DNA of 64,000 bases from Stanieria cyanosphaera PCC 7437 (GCF_000317575.1 NC_019765.1:245297-309296); one strand, 5' to 3'. Numbered from the stretch's first letter, positions 9,070-16,997 are shown. Translations and numbers: made by a program. Notes: generated by a model from the sequence alone, not told the origin.

Positions 9070-9294
9070 TTATGCACTAATTGGTTCTACACAAACAGTT
9101 AATTGCTTGGGTTGACATCTATTAATCTGAATATCAATTATCAAACTTCCTTCTCGGCTTAAATCTTGGATATAACCGTTTCTGTGTCTTACAGCCTCGT
9201 AATAGCTCTCAAAGACTCCAAAATAATAGATGTACATGGGTTGAGTTGTCGAAATTTTTATCCACCAACCAAATTCTGGTATTTGTTGATTCAT
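9070..9294 (-). CDS. DUF1816 domain protein
   Basis: A 74-aa protein of the cyanobacterial DUF1816 type. It opens with FGWWIKISTTQP, then YYFGVF (residues 24-29), and ends with a hydrophilic block (QINRCQPKQLTV). The conserved aromatic and TQP/YYFG positions are present. No signal peptide or membrane helix is seen. Function is not established; some relatives lie near phycobilisome or stress genes. An overlapping 66-codon frame on the other strand lacks family features and is taken as a shadow. Confidence 0.7.
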   Translation of the reverse strand: MNQQIPEFGWWIKISTTQPMYIYYFGVFESYYEAVRHRNGYIQDLSREGSLIIDIQINRCQPKQLTVCVEPISA

Positions 9295-9503
9295 AGTCTT
9301 TCAGAGGAATGGTACGACCAAGATAAAGATAAGCGAGTAATTTTGGGGAAAGCTTTTATGCTTTGATTATAGAGTGATTTTAAAAAGACACTGACAAGAG
9401 CGAGATGATTGGTAGGAGCGAAGATGTTTGAATTAATTCTGCTAGTTACTGGCAAAATGATATTTAACTAAGAACTACTATTAACAACGTCACGAAAAAC
9501 AAC

Positions 9504-9720
9504 ATGGGTACTTATTTAGTAACAGGAGTAAATCGAGGCATTGGCGATCGAATATTGTCGTCAACTTAAAGACAGAGGCGATAATGTTATTGCTGTCTGT
9601 CGCTCAGCTTCAGAGGAATTAAAGAATTTAGGCATATCGGTAGAAACGGATGTAGATATTACCTCCGATGAGTCGGTTGCCAACTTAGGAACAAGACTCG
9701 ATCGCCAATCGATTGCTGTT
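9504..9720 (+). pseudogene. Relic of a short-chain dehydrogenase gene
   Basis: The 5' part of an SDR gene. It opens MGTYLVTGVNRGIG, the NAD(P)-binding TGxxxGIG motif. The frame breaks at the HIP1-like site near 9545 and resumes one frame over as EYCRQLKDRGDNVIAVCRSA, then VETDVDITSDESV. It stops making sense after about 9715, where the 3' end of the next gene begins on the other strand. About one third of a normal SDR remains, with no catalytic YxxxK, so it cannot be active. Confidence 0.75.
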
Positions 9721-9743
9721 TCGATTACAGACTGCTTACTTTT

Positions 9744-10088
9744 TTACTTAAGCACCTCAAGTTTTAAAGCCTGTGGCTCTCCCATCCACGAGGCATAATC
9801 GGTATGGTCTTTAAGATCGTTTCCAGTCAGGGGATGAATCAAAATCGTCAGACCCTTTCTATTTAAAGCCAGCCAGGATAGTAAATCTACATATTCATTA
9901 CGACCGAAAGCAAGCTGACAACTCCAACTCGGATGTGGACCGATCGCTCTATGGTGCATCCGACCGACAGTGACCCCAAATAATTTACCAGCTTCTTCAC
10001 ACAAAGCTTTGGCAAGCTCGACTGTTGCTTCGTCAAAGTAAATGTGAGCGTGATAACCCTTGATTAAACTAATATCTTGAAATTCCAT
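9744..10088 (-). CDS. DOPA 4,5-dioxygenase family protein
   Basis: A 114-aa protein with the pattern of the bacterial DOPA 4,5-dioxygenase-like family. It has YHAHIYFD near the N-terminus, RAIGPHPSW in the middle, and a C-terminal block with LIHPLTG, then DHTDYASWMG. The His residues in HAH, GPHP and IHP are the likely metal ligands. Characterised relatives perform extradiol ring cleavage of DOPA or similar catechols; the substrate here is unknown. Length is normal. Its 3' end abuts the SDR relic on the opposite strand. Confidence 0.85.
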   Translation of the reverse strand: MEFQDISLIKGYHAHIYFDEATVELAKALCEEAGKLFGVTVGRMHHRAIGPHPSWSCQLAFGRNEYVDLLSWLALNRKGLTILIHPLTGNDLKDHTDYASWMGEPQALKLEVLK

Positions 10089-10113
10089 TTCTCTTTTAAT
10101 CTCTTTTTAGGAT

Positions 10114-10575
10114 TTAGTTTAACCAATATTCTTCTAGAACTTGCATAGCATAGTTCTGATAATTAGAGCGTTCGTCAAAAGCTAAAAACTCAAGAAAATC
10201 AACAATGACTGACTTTTGTTCTATTGTAAGTACGGATAATCTAGGCGGTTCTGGATCGGGAGGACGTAATGATGACAATGTTCCCTCGACGGTAAGACAA
10301 GATTGAGGGGGAGCTTCAGCCATAGCATGACGGAGAGTATAATCAATCAGGAAAGGTAAATAGTAACGCCAGGATAAAGCATCGAGATAGGGAAGAGCAA
10401 AATAGGCAAACTTTTGTAAATAATCATCGGTAGGTTTGTCTAGCTGCTCATCATAGGGTGGTGGTAGTTTGTAGCTATCTACAGCATTGCCAGCACGAAG
10501 AGTCATCGGTGGGATTTTAAGCGAGTCAGTATGAAAGACAGCATAAGCCCGCTCGCTTACTTTTTTATTGTTCAT
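10114..10575 (-). CDS. Hypothetical protein, DUF6714-like
   Basis: A 153-aa soluble protein with a central YFALPYLDALSWRYYLPFLIDY segment (shown in part: LSWRYYLPFLIDYTL) and a C-terminal block that includes VIVDFLEFLAF. The layout resembles DUF6714 proteins, whose function is unknown; I am not certain of the family. It starts 6 bp after the ParB stop and probably shares the parAB transcript. No signal peptide or known catalytic motif is visible. Confidence 0.5.
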   Translation of the reverse strand: MNNKKVSERAYAVFHTDSLKIPPMTLRAGNAVDSYKLPPPYDEQLDKPTDDYLQKFAYFALPYLDALSWRYYLPFLIDYTLRHAMAEAPPQSCLTVEGTLSSLRPPDPEPPRLSVLTIEQKSVIVDFLEFLAFDERSNYQNYAMQVLEEYWLN

Positions 10576-10581
10576 GGCTTC

Positions 10582-11754
10582 TTAAACTGGTTTGTTTCTC
10601 ACCCAACGATCGCCATTCACTTCCCACTCCTGTAATTTCTTCGCCAAGGCAGCAGGGGGTTTTTTCCCTTTAACCCGATAATCGCGAATGATTAGATTAC
10701 TGACTTTCAACAATGCTCCTAGTTCATCATCTGTTATTCCAGGTTCTTCTGTTTCCTGATTTGATTCGGGTTCGCTATCTGCTGCTTCAAAAATTGGCTC
10801 TAAATTGGCTTTGTTGACCTCCAGATTGGATTCGGATTCAATTAACTGCTCCAACTGTGCCAATAGAGATTCGAGTTTCTTCCTCTTCTTGGGGTCTTGC
10901 CAGAGTTGTTTAGATGTTTTCAGTTTCTTATAAGTCGTATCGACACGAGTTTTTAGTTCTTCTTTCTCCTTAGTTGGTTTGAGTGCTTTGATTTTCTCTT
11001 TGATCTGACTCAAGGAGAGGGAGTTAGTAATCGCATCTTCGAGTAATTGTTTTCTTAGTTCTTCATCTTTAACAGACGCGATCACTTTAGCTTTAGTGTA
11101 TTCGATTCGTCCACTTCTAAGCGCAGAGAGAACGTCTTCGGGTAATCTGAGTAAAGGTAAGCGGTTAGCAGTGAAAGATTCCCTGTTCATCTTGCCCAAG
11201 TCAGTAAAAATTTGATTCACTGACTCAATTTCCGAGTTACTGATAACGTTATCAGTAATTTTTCCAGCAGTTACATTTTGCATTTGATAAAGCAGGGATA
11301 TAATCTCTGTCGTTTCTATAGCTAATTTCAGAGCCAGCAGTTGTAAAATCCCTTCAGTTTCTTCTACAGGATTTAAATCTTCTCTTTGCAGGTTTTCAAT
11401 CAGAGCTAACTGTAAAGCTTCAGTTTCACTTAATTGCCGAATAACTACTGGAACTTCGGTTAAAGAGGCGATTTGGGCTGCTCGATAGCGTCTTTCTCCT
11501 GCAACTAATTCATATTGATTATCTCCTAGAGGTCGCACTAATAAGGGTTCCAAAATTCCATGAGAAGAGATCGATTGAACTAGAGATTGTAGTTTTTCAG
11601 GATCGAAGTAACGGCGTGGTTGCTGCTCAGGAAGATGGATCGATTCAATCTTCACGAATTCAGCAGCAGAATTTACGGCTTCTTTGGGAGAGGTCACGGA
11701 ACTTTGAAAAAACTCTCTTGCGCTTTCATCAAGTGATTTACGTTTGGAAGGCAT
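10582..11754 (-). CDS. parB: ParB-type partition protein
   Basis: A 390-aa ParB/Spo0J-family protein. The N-terminal nuclease-like fold carries box I (EQQPRRYFD) and the arginine-rich box II (VAGERRYRAAQIA), then NLQREDLNPVEETEGI, all diagnostic. The helix-turn-helix region is followed by a basic, glutamate-rich segment and an acidic C-terminus. The region after box II is longer than in chromosomal ParB, as often seen in cyanobacterial plasmid versions. It acts with ParA to segregate the replicon by spreading from parS sites. It lies 51 bp downstream of parA in one operon. Confidence 0.9.
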   Translation of the reverse strand: MPSKRKSLDESAREFFQSSVTSPKEAVNSAAEFVKIESIHLPEQQPRRYFDPEKLQSLVQSISSHGILEPLLVRPLGDNQYELVAGERRYRAAQIASLTEVPVVIRQLSETEALQLALIENLQREDLNPVEETEGILQLLALKLAIETTEIISLLYQMQNVTAGKITDNVISNSEIESVNQIFTDLGKMNRESFTANRLPLLRLPEDVLSALRSGRIEYTKAKVIASVKDEELRKQLLEDAITNSLSLSQIKEKIKALKPTKEKEELKTRVDTTYKKLKTSKQLWQDPKKRKKLESLLAQLEQLIESESNLEVNKANLEPIFEAADSEPESNQETEEPGITDDELGALLKVSNLIIRDYRVKGKKPPAALAKKLQEWEVNGDRWVRNKPV

Positions 11755-11805
11755 AACAAAAATAGGAGTAAGGATTAATGGATACAGAAAGATAAATTCT
11801 ATTAG

Positions 11806-12459
11806 TTAAGTATTAAGTAGTCCAAAAATTTCCTCGAAAAGTTGGGCGTATTCGGCTCTTGCCGTGATAGCTGGTTTGCCTGTCATCGTCCAAATGGTTG
11901 CATTTTGTCCAGGCGCATCACTAATAACTTCTCGGTCATGAATAACTGTCTTGAGTGCTAAGACTCCAGGAACGGTTTTTAAAAAACGAGTAGCTTCCTC
12001 TTTGAGGCGAGTTCCCGATTTAGCTCGATTGATAAAAATAGCTCCGAGGGGCGAACCCTGTCGCATCTCTTGAGCTTGATTGATTAATAATACGGCTTTG
12101 AGAGTTGAACTGAGGTCGAGAACTTTAGGCTGAATCGGTACAATGACCAAATCGACACGAGCCAGTATAGCTTTAGTTTCATCTTCTAATCGTCCTGCTG
12201 GCCCATCAACAACTATATATTCGTATTTTTGAGCTAGCTGAGGAATTTCTTCAAAAAGTTGCTCTTTGTCGCTAATTACCTGTGTGGGAATTGATGGAGT
12301 CAGATTGTACAACCATTGAGAGGAAGAGTTTTGAGAATCGGCATCAATAAGCAGAGTAGTTTGTTTCTTTTGTACTGCTAAATAATAAGCAAGATGAACG
12401 GCAGTAGTAGTTTTGCCAGTTCCTCCTTTTTGATTGGCTAATGCGATGATATGGCTCAT
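11806..12459 (-). CDS. parA: ParA-type partition ATPase
   Basis: A 217-aa deviant-Walker ATPase with KGGTGKTT at residues 11-18, the switch DAD.QNSSSQW near 40, and VVDGPAGR for Walker B. It lacks an N-terminal helix-turn-helix, so it is of the small (type Ib-like) plasmid ParA class. It binds ATP and nucleoid DNA and moves ParB-loaded plasmid. It heads the operon with parB and the DUF6714-like gene. Overlapping inverted repeats immediately upstream (12476-12502) look like its operator. Confidence 0.92.
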   Translation of the reverse strand: MSHIIALANQKGGTGKTTTAVHLAYYLAVQKKQTTLLIDADSQNSSSQWLYNLTPSIPTQVISDKEQLFEEIPQLAQKYEYIVVDGPAGRLEDETKAILARVDLVIVPIQPKVLDLSSTLKAVLLINQAQEMRQGSPLGAIFINRAKSGTRLKEEATRFLKTVPGVLALKTVIHDREVISDAPGQNATIWTMTGKPAITARAEYAQLFEEIFGLLNT

Positions 12460-12475
12460 CTGGAAGTGGGTTATT

Positions 12476-12502
12476 TTACCTCATCTAAGGTAATCCTACC
12501 TT
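12476..12502 (-). promoter_or_regulatory. Overlapping inverted repeats upstream of parA
   Basis: Two dyads share a half: TTACCT-N6-AGGTAA (12476-12493) and AAGGTA-ATCC-TACCTT (12487-12502). They lie 17-43 bp before the parA start, the usual place for a par operator or a centromere-like site. Which protein binds is unknown. Confidence 0.55.
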
Positions 12503-12873
12503 GATTGAAAGGGCAGAAAAATTAATGATGTGATCAGAAAATTAAGACAATCGCTCTGTCGATGTTGCCAAATTAATATTTAAAGTTGAAAAACTCGAAC
12601 TAAAAATCACACGATTTGCTTGGGAAAGAAATTAAGACCATTGCTACAAAATTGATTTCAAACTACAGAAACATCTCGTCTTTGTTGGAAAATTTTGATT
12701 TCTATGGATACTTTCTCAAAGTAATGATTTGAAAGGCGAAAGGAAGCACAAACTTTGTCTGTTTTAATTCTGGTATCTTTACAAACTCTTCACGGAATTC
12801 CAGTGGAAGTCTCGATCAAAATTTATTCTAAGTTTCCATAATATGGACATAGGAAAAATTTTTTTTTGAACCC
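12503..12873. other. Divergent intergenic region between parA and a plasmid gene
   Basis: About 370 bp without a credible gene. It must hold the promoters for parA (leftward) and for the gene at 12874 (rightward). A small palindrome around GGAATTCC occurs near 12794. I see no iterons or other repeats. Confidence 0.4.
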
Positions 12874-13453
12874 ATGAACCAGAATTCCGCCACAGAAAAC
12901 CAGACTCGACCAGAAGACCTGCAAACCAAATATGGTATTAAAAAAGAGGCTTATTATAATCGTCTAAACTTCCTCGGTATCAAAGCAAATAAAGATTCTA
13001 ATGGTAGAGCTTACCTAACAAACGAGCAAGTTAATTTGATGGACGAACTAGATTCTTATATCAAGGAAAATGGAAAAATGGAGGGTTTTTCTAACAGAAA
13101 TTCTGAAGATAATTCAGGAGCGATGGTGAAATCTGAAACCACTGCTATCGAACAATCGCCTGAAAATATCTATGTCGAACCAGAAAATCCCGTCGATAAT
13201 CTCGACCTTGAAACCATACTCCGCAAAGCATCAGAACTAAAAGCCCGTGAACTAGCAACTCCCGATTTAGCCATTAGAGCGATCACGTAGTGCCTCGCTG
13301 CGCGAGATCGCGGATCGGATGACTGAGGAAGATCTACCAGAAGATTTGAAGCAGAAAGTTCAAGCAGTGAGGGAAGCAGTCAACCCAAAGTGGACACCAG
13401 GACAACTAGCCGACAAGATTTTGAGTCAGTATCGCAGCAGTCGGGGGAGTTAG
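12874..13453 (+). pseudogene. Hypothetical plasmid protein gene with a frameshift
   Basis: The first frame (12874-13290) encodes 138 aa starting MNQNSATENQTRPEDLQTKY, with a short helix-turn-helix-like N-terminus (LQTKYGIKKEAYYNRLNFLG). It then gives LATPDLAIRAIT and stops at 13288. The next frame continues without a stop as RSRSASLREIADRMTEED to TAG at 13451, and has the same helical, charged character. A single-base shift near 13283 would join them into about 190 aa. It may be a true frameshift mutation or a sequencing error. I do not recognise the family. Confidence 0.55.
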
Positions 13454-13818
13454 AACTAGAAGAAGAAAATACTCCAGCTACTCCTTTTACTCTCTCCAAA
13501 TCTATTAAAGATACAGAACATTTCTCTAAGGTTTGTGATGCGGTTTGTGCTGGTAATTCAGTCCTGGTATTGGGTGAAGCGGGAACGGGTAAGGGTGACT
13601 TTGCCCTCGCTCTCCATCAGGAATTGTCAGGAGAGTTTAACAGTGCCATTGCTACTTACAAGGGTTCTTTGAAAAAATTCTTTATCGCGATCGCTTTCCA
13701 GTTAGATATCCCGACGACGGAAACCCAGTATAACAAGAATGGCGATCCGACAGGAGAGAAGGATTTAACTGTAGATGATACTGTTGGCGAAAGTAATCAG
13801 GAAAAGATTCAAACGTAA
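13390..13818 (+). CDS. Truncated P-loop ATPase
   Basis: A 142-aa fragment with a Walker A motif, GEAGTGKGDFALAL (about residues 62-75), preceded by TEHFSKVCDAVCAGNSVLVL. This is the start of an AAA-type nucleotide-binding domain. It overlaps the previous frameshifted gene in another frame; the true start may be later than the GTG at 13390. The protein ends shortly after the first part of the domain, with no Walker B, just before an IS1182 remnant. The last 24 bp of recognisable coding sequence recur inverted at 15057-15080. It is probably a broken plasmid gene. Confidence 0.5.
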   Translation: MDTRTTSRQDFESVSQQSGELELEEENTPATPFTLSKSIKDTEHFSKVCDAVCAGNSVLVLGEAGTGKGDFALALHQELSGEFNSAIATYKGSLKKFFIAIAFQLDIPTTETQYNKNGDPTGEKDLTVDDTVGESNQEKIQT

Positions 13819-13904
13819 TCTAAAGCGGATAATTAGTACAAAGACTCTATAAAACGGTAGACAAGTTCTCAACTATTACATGGACGAGGTAAGTAGAATT
13901 AATT

Positions 13905-14540
13905 TCCAAGTAATACATGGTTGAATCGATATCCTGAAAATAGTAATTTGGAGACAAATTGAACCAGTGTCTTTACATCCACAACCGATTCCGCCAGTTC
14001 CAGAACAAACCTTAAGAGTCGCCCGTGCTGCTTTCCCTAAAGGTAATATTTACTTACAGATTCGAGATACCTTGGGCAGTATTTATATTGATGAGGACTT
14101 TGCCGATCTATTTTCAGTGAAAGGTCAGCCCGCTCAGTCACCTTGGCGGTTAGCTTTAATCTGTGTAATGCAATACATGGAAAATCTATCAAATCGTCAA
14201 GCAGCGGACGCAGTGAGAGGAAGAATTGATTGGAAATATGCACTGTCTTTGCCTTTAGAAGACTCTGGGTTTGATTTTTCTGCTTTGAGCGAATTTCGTA
14301 AACGCTTGATTGAAGGAGGTTCTGAAGAACTATTGTTAAACAGAATCTTAGAAAAATTAAGAGAACAAGAATTAATAAAAGGGCATAAGCGACAACGCAC
14401 CGATTCAACACATATTTTAGCTGCAATACGCCCCCTCAATCGGCTAGAAACTTTGGGGGAGACAATGCGGGCAGCCCTCAATAGTTTGGCGGTGGCTGCT
14501 CCTAACTGGTTAGCCAAACACCTACCATGTATTACTTGGA
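13905..14540 (+). mobile_element. IS1182-type remnant with intact ends
   Basis: The ends are 16-bp perfect inverted repeats: TCCAAGTAATACATGG (13905-13920) and its complement (14525-14540). The space between holds the first 185 or so codons of an IS1182-type transposase, and coding sequence runs to within 5 bp of the right repeat. The element has therefore lost most of its 3' half while keeping both ends. Confidence 0.65.
13967..14524 (+). pseudogene. IS1182-family transposase, 5' part only
   Basis: Starts at GTG with GGAG 14 nt upstream. It shows the N-terminal IS1182/DUF772 features: FSVKGQPAQSPWRLALICVM, then NLSNRQAADAVRGRIDWKYA and SEFRKRLIEGG. The first catalytic aspartate region, RQRTDSTHILAAIRPLNRLE, is also present. 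Homology ends at WLAKHL, where the right terminal repeat begins. The frame runs on to 14668 only by chance. The other catalytic residues are missing, so it is inactive. Confidence 0.85.
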
Positions 14541-14912
14541 GGAAAATAAGATCAGTTCAATCAATCGTTTCAAGCTTTTCTCTACCAGCTTGTAAGATGA
14601 TGCTTGCTTACCTAATCTCAATTCTTGTAAAACTTTGGTGGCTAAAGAATACAATTCATCTCTATTGAGAGATTTCTCGGTTTTTAAGCTAAATTTTTCG
14701 AGATTTAGCGGTTCAATTTTCCCTAAATCTCCAAGAATTGACCTATTGTGTTGCACTAGATTTTCTAATAAGTCAGCCCTAGTTATACCCAGACATTCTG
14801 AAGCAATTCCCAATTCTTTCCATGTGCTGTCGGTTAGTCGTATAGAGCGAACTTGCCGATAATCCTGATTTTTTAGGGTGAATTTTCCCTGGATATCTCG
14901 TCTACGTTTCAT
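14532..14912 (-). CDS. Ribbon-helix-helix-like DNA-binding protein
   Basis: A 126-aa basic protein. Residues about 20-52 (QVRSIRLTDSTWKELGIASE, then CLGITRADLLENLV) fit a CopG/Arc-type ribbon-helix-helix. The rest is helical and hydrophilic. No toxin partner is next to it; its last codons lie inside the IS1182 terminal repeat, so the tail may be altered. A 10-bp perfect inverted repeat just upstream of the start is the likely autoregulatory operator. It might control plasmid copy number or an element, but nothing here decides that. Confidence 0.55.
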   Translation of the reverse strand: MKRRRDIQGKFTLKNQDYRQVRSIRLTDSTWKELGIASECLGITRADLLENLVQHNRSILGDLGKIEPLNLEKFSLKTEKSLNRDELYSLATKVLQELRLGKQASSYKLVEKSLKRLIELILFSSK

Positions 14913-14917
14913 GGCAT

Positions 14918-14942
14918 TTATCCATGTATTGCATGGATAAAG
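14918..14942 (-). promoter_or_regulatory. Palindromic operator of the ribbon-helix-helix gene
   Basis: TTTATCCATG-TATTG-CATGGATAAA is a perfect 10-bp inverted repeat that starts 6 bp before the gene's start codon. Its core, CCATGTATT, matches part of the IS1182 end and of the flanking direct repeats, so one protein might recognise all of them. Confidence 0.65.
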
Positions 14943-14977
14943 TTTAACACTTATCTCCTACCTTGTATTACTTGGAA

Positions 14978-15293
14978 AGGGGAGATAATTTGTTTACTAG
15001 ATTTTTTAGGAACTTTGTACCAATTAATCCATTGTGTATTGCGCTTAAAACACCTACTGATTACTTTCGCCAACAGTATCCCTTATCGTGGGAAAGTAAG
15101 ACGGGTTAAGATTTTAGGGCAGAGCGATCGCAGTATTAATGTAGAGGTGACTTTAGATATTCGGGGTGGTCAGTAGAGCGGTGCCGAAGGCAACAGCGAA
15201 AGCTGGTCGCCAGACCCTAATCCAACTCAATCAACTTACGAATTAACTCCCACGGCTGCACGTGCTTTCTATCTAGAAGTAACCGCCAGGGAA
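14978..15293. other. Gene-end relics between element ends
   Basis: No intact gene. On the plus strand an open frame without a start runs from the 15057 repeat to TAG at 15174 and gives GKVRRVKILGQSDRSINVEV, then TLDIRGGQ, which looks like a real protein tail. On the minus strand, 15217-15288 encodes a relic of a tyrosine-recombinase C-terminus (listed separately). The segment appears to be a junction of several rearrangements. Confidence 0.4.
15217..15288 (-). pseudogene. Relic A of a tyrosine-recombinase 3' end
   Basis: The minus strand ends in VQPWELIRKLIELD followed by a stop at 15217. At DNA level it aligns with 15941-16006 (about three quarters of bases, one single-base gap), including the shared block CTAGAAGTAAC on the plus strand. 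Both resemble the last 20 codons of the neighbouring recombinase. It marks the far side of the DUF4926/DUF6883 pair. Confidence 0.5.
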
Positions 15294-15542
15294 TTAGATC
15301 GCGACCATCTCAGGCTGAGAATTAGGATTAGCTGGCTCGAAGCGCAACACCATAAACTGTTCGGGACGCAAACCCAAAGATTCATAGGTGCGTCCTTGTT
15401 TATCGCTAAACTCAACTTCCATTGCCGTACCATCAGCCAAAATTTCCACTACTGTTCCCACTTGACCCCGCCAGAGATTTTCTTCAGGAAGGTCAACTGT
15501 TAATGCCACTACATCGAGGAGTTTAATATTATTGGTTATCAT
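15294..15542 (-). CDS. DUF4926 domain protein
   Basis: An 82-aa acidic protein with the SH3-like pattern of DUF4926: LLDVVALTVDLPEENLWRGQ, then GTVVEIL and a C-terminal VEFSDKQGRTYESLGL. It lies 19 bp downstream of a DUF6883 gene. The two families are often neighbours in cyanobacteria, and a toxin-antitoxin relationship is plausible but not established. The pair is bracketed by relics of a recombinase 3' end, which suggests a mobile cassette. Confidence 0.75.
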   Translation of the reverse strand: MITNNIKLLDVVALTVDLPEENLWRGQVGTVVEILADGTAMEVEFSDKQGRTYESLGLRPEQFMVLRFEPANPNSQPEMVAI

Positions 15543-15561
15543 GAGAGGTTTACCTCCTTCT

Positions 15562-15918
15562 TCAAGTAAGAGGATAGCAACTGGTCAATCGGGGAATTGA
15601 TGAATCAGTCTCAATAATCCAGCCACTACGAATGACTGCACTTTTATTTTGCCATGACAACGTAAAATCTAAAGTATAACGCTGTCCGAAGGAGTCTCTT
15701 CGCCCCAACCTAGCTTCATGGGTTTTGACAACTTCAAGCAGGATTTGACGTAACAGGAGTGCATTCTCCGCCGTCATCCCCAACATAGATTGAAAAAGTC
15801 GTGCTTTATGTTTGCCCGTACTATGTTCTGGATTGAGACAATAATCTCGTAATTTACGAAGCTCGACAACTGCATTTTCTGCATTGGGTATAAGCTTGGT
15901 TGAATTAGATTCTGCCAT
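15562..15918 (-). CDS. DUF6883 domain protein
   Basis: A 118-aa protein with the family pattern: IPNAENAVVELRKLRDYCLN at the N-terminus, then HSTGKHKARLFQSMLGM, GQRYTLDFTL and a C-terminal SGWIIETDSSIPRLTSCYP. The His and Lys of GKHKA and the Gly-Gln-Tyr stretch are conserved in this group. DUF6883 proteins commonly precede DUF4926 genes, as here. The role is unknown; a small toxin or ligand-binding partner is possible. No signal or membrane segment is seen. Confidence 0.75.
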   Translation of the reverse strand: MAESNSTKLIPNAENAVVELRKLRDYCLNPEHSTGKHKARLFQSMLGMTAENALLLRQILLEVVKTHEARLGRRDSFGQRYTLDFTLSWQNKSAVIRSGWIIETDSSIPRLTSCYPLT

Positions 15919-15940
15919 CGGATTTTTTGCTCACCCCCCA

Positions 15941-16006
15941 CTATTCCAAATCAATAAACTTACTCGTACACTCCGATGGCTGCACATGAAGGTATCTAGA
16001 AGTAAC
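15941..16006 (-). pseudogene. Relic B of a tyrosine-recombinase 3' end
   Basis: Directly downstream of the recombinase stop, the same strand encodes RYLHVQPSECTSKFIDLE and a stop at 15941. This parallels the recombinase's own tail, RYLHINPDQGSSQFINI. The gene's 3' end is therefore present twice in tandem, with a third diverged copy at 15217-15288. Confidence 0.65.
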
Positions 16007-16011
16007 AGCCA

Positions 16012-16896
16012 TCAAATATTAATAAACTGACTAGAACCCTGGTCGGGATTAATATGCAGATAACGTTCTGTCGTCTCCAACTTACTATGACCGAGAGATT
16101 GCTGTAACAATCTCAAATTACAACCCGATTCAATCGCATGGGAAGCATGAGAATGTCTCAACCAGTGACAGGATGCTTTTTCCGATACACCAGAGCGTTT
16201 GGCACAATCCTTAACAATCCTGAATACCATCGTCCTCTCTAACGGTCTACCAGTACGAGAGACAAAGACAGCATCGATAAGTCTCGGCACGGACATATCA
16301 AGCGGGCGAATCGAGTTCGCCCGTCTTGTCCTCAGCTTCATCAACAGTTCCCAGACAGATGAGGGAATCAGCACCACGCGGGTTTTATCTCCTTTACCAA
16401 ACACCGTGCATTTACCCCCTTCTCGACATGATTGCAGGTCACTCCAAGTTAAGCTGCACACCTCCGATACTCTCAAACCACAACCATACATCAAACACAA
16501 CAAAGCCCGATCGCGATCGCTTTTAGTCGCGGAGATTAATTTCAAACAATCCGACTCGGATAAGATTCGTTCGGCTAACTTTTCCTTAACCTTGGGACAT
16601 TTGATGTAGCTGCCAACATTAATGGATAAATAATTAACCTTGACGCAGAAACTAAACAGAGACTTAATCGCCCTGAGTTTATTCGATACCGTAGACGGTT
16701 GATCGGTTAACTGTAACCGCCTATGCCACAACTGTAAATCTTCAATCGCCACGGAAGCTAGAGGTTTATTGATAAAGGAAAAAAACCCAGTCACGATACT
16801 GCTGTAGCTTACTTGAGTCGTCCTGCTTTTATCTCCAAGCCAGATGTAGACAATCTCTCGGTCGGTTTCCGCACGGGTTAAAACATTATTGTTCAT
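16012..16896 (-). CDS. Tyrosine recombinase / integrase
   Basis: A 294-aa phage-integrase/XerCD-family recombinase. An N-terminal SAM-like core-binding domain is followed by a catalytic domain with the full active-site set: Arg in GCGLRVSEVCSL, Lys in GKGDKTR, HWLRHSHASH, and LGHSKLETTERYLH with the nucleophilic Tyr. It cuts and rejoins DNA through a 3'-phosphotyrosine link. All catalytic residues are present, so it may be active. Relics of its own 3' end lie downstream around the DUF4926/DUF6883 pair, which suggests the 3' end coincides with an attachment site. Confidence 0.9.
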   Translation of the reverse strand: MNNNVLTRAETDREIVYIWLGDKSRTTQVSYSSIVTGFFSFINKPLASVAIEDLQLWHRRLQLTDQPSTVSNKLRAIKSLFSFCVKVNYLSINVGSYIKCPKVKEKLAERILSESDCLKLISATKSDRDRALLCLMYGCGLRVSEVCSLTWSDLQSCREGGKCTVFGKGDKTRVVLIPSSVWELLMKLRTRRANSIRPLDMSVPRLIDAVFVSRTGRPLERTMVFRIVKDCAKRSGVSEKASCHWLRHSHASHAIESGCNLRLLQQSLGHSKLETTERYLHINPDQGSSQFINI

Positions 16897-16997
16897 AGTT
16901 CAACAAACCTGTGGATTTTGTTGAGTTGGATAGGTATATAAAAAGCTATCTACCTACCCATGAGTAAATTATTTATCGATCGCGTTCGATCAGACTA

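Larger units (their letters stand above)
14521..14977. repeat. 20-bp direct repeats flanking a ribbon-helix-helix gene
   Basis: CCTACCATGTATTACTTGGA (14521-14540) recurs with one change (T for A at the seventh base) at 14958-14977. The left copy overlaps the IS1182 right end. The segment between is almost exactly the ribbon-helix-helix gene and its operator. Confidence 0.8.
13777..15080. repeat. 24-bp perfect inverted repeat bounding a mobile-element island
   Basis: Bases 13777-13800 (starting GATACTGTTGGCGAAAG) recur as their exact complement at 15057-15080. The arms enclose the IS1182 remnant and the ribbon-helix-helix gene. No matching short target duplication is visible outside the arms. 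Confidence 0.8.

Noticed and set aside
9166..9366. 66-codon plus-strand frame overlapping the DUF1816 gene
   Set aside because: The minus-strand frame has clear DUF1816 motifs; this one has none.
14037..14517. Minus-strand frames within the IS1182 transposase region
   Set aside because: They are complements of transposase coding sequence and carry no recognisable domains.
15217..16006. Integron attC-like sites around the DUF4926/DUF6883 pair
   Set aside because: The repeats align with the recombinase's own 3' coding end, and the GTTRRRY core of attC is not matched; the enzyme also lacks visible integron-integrase features.
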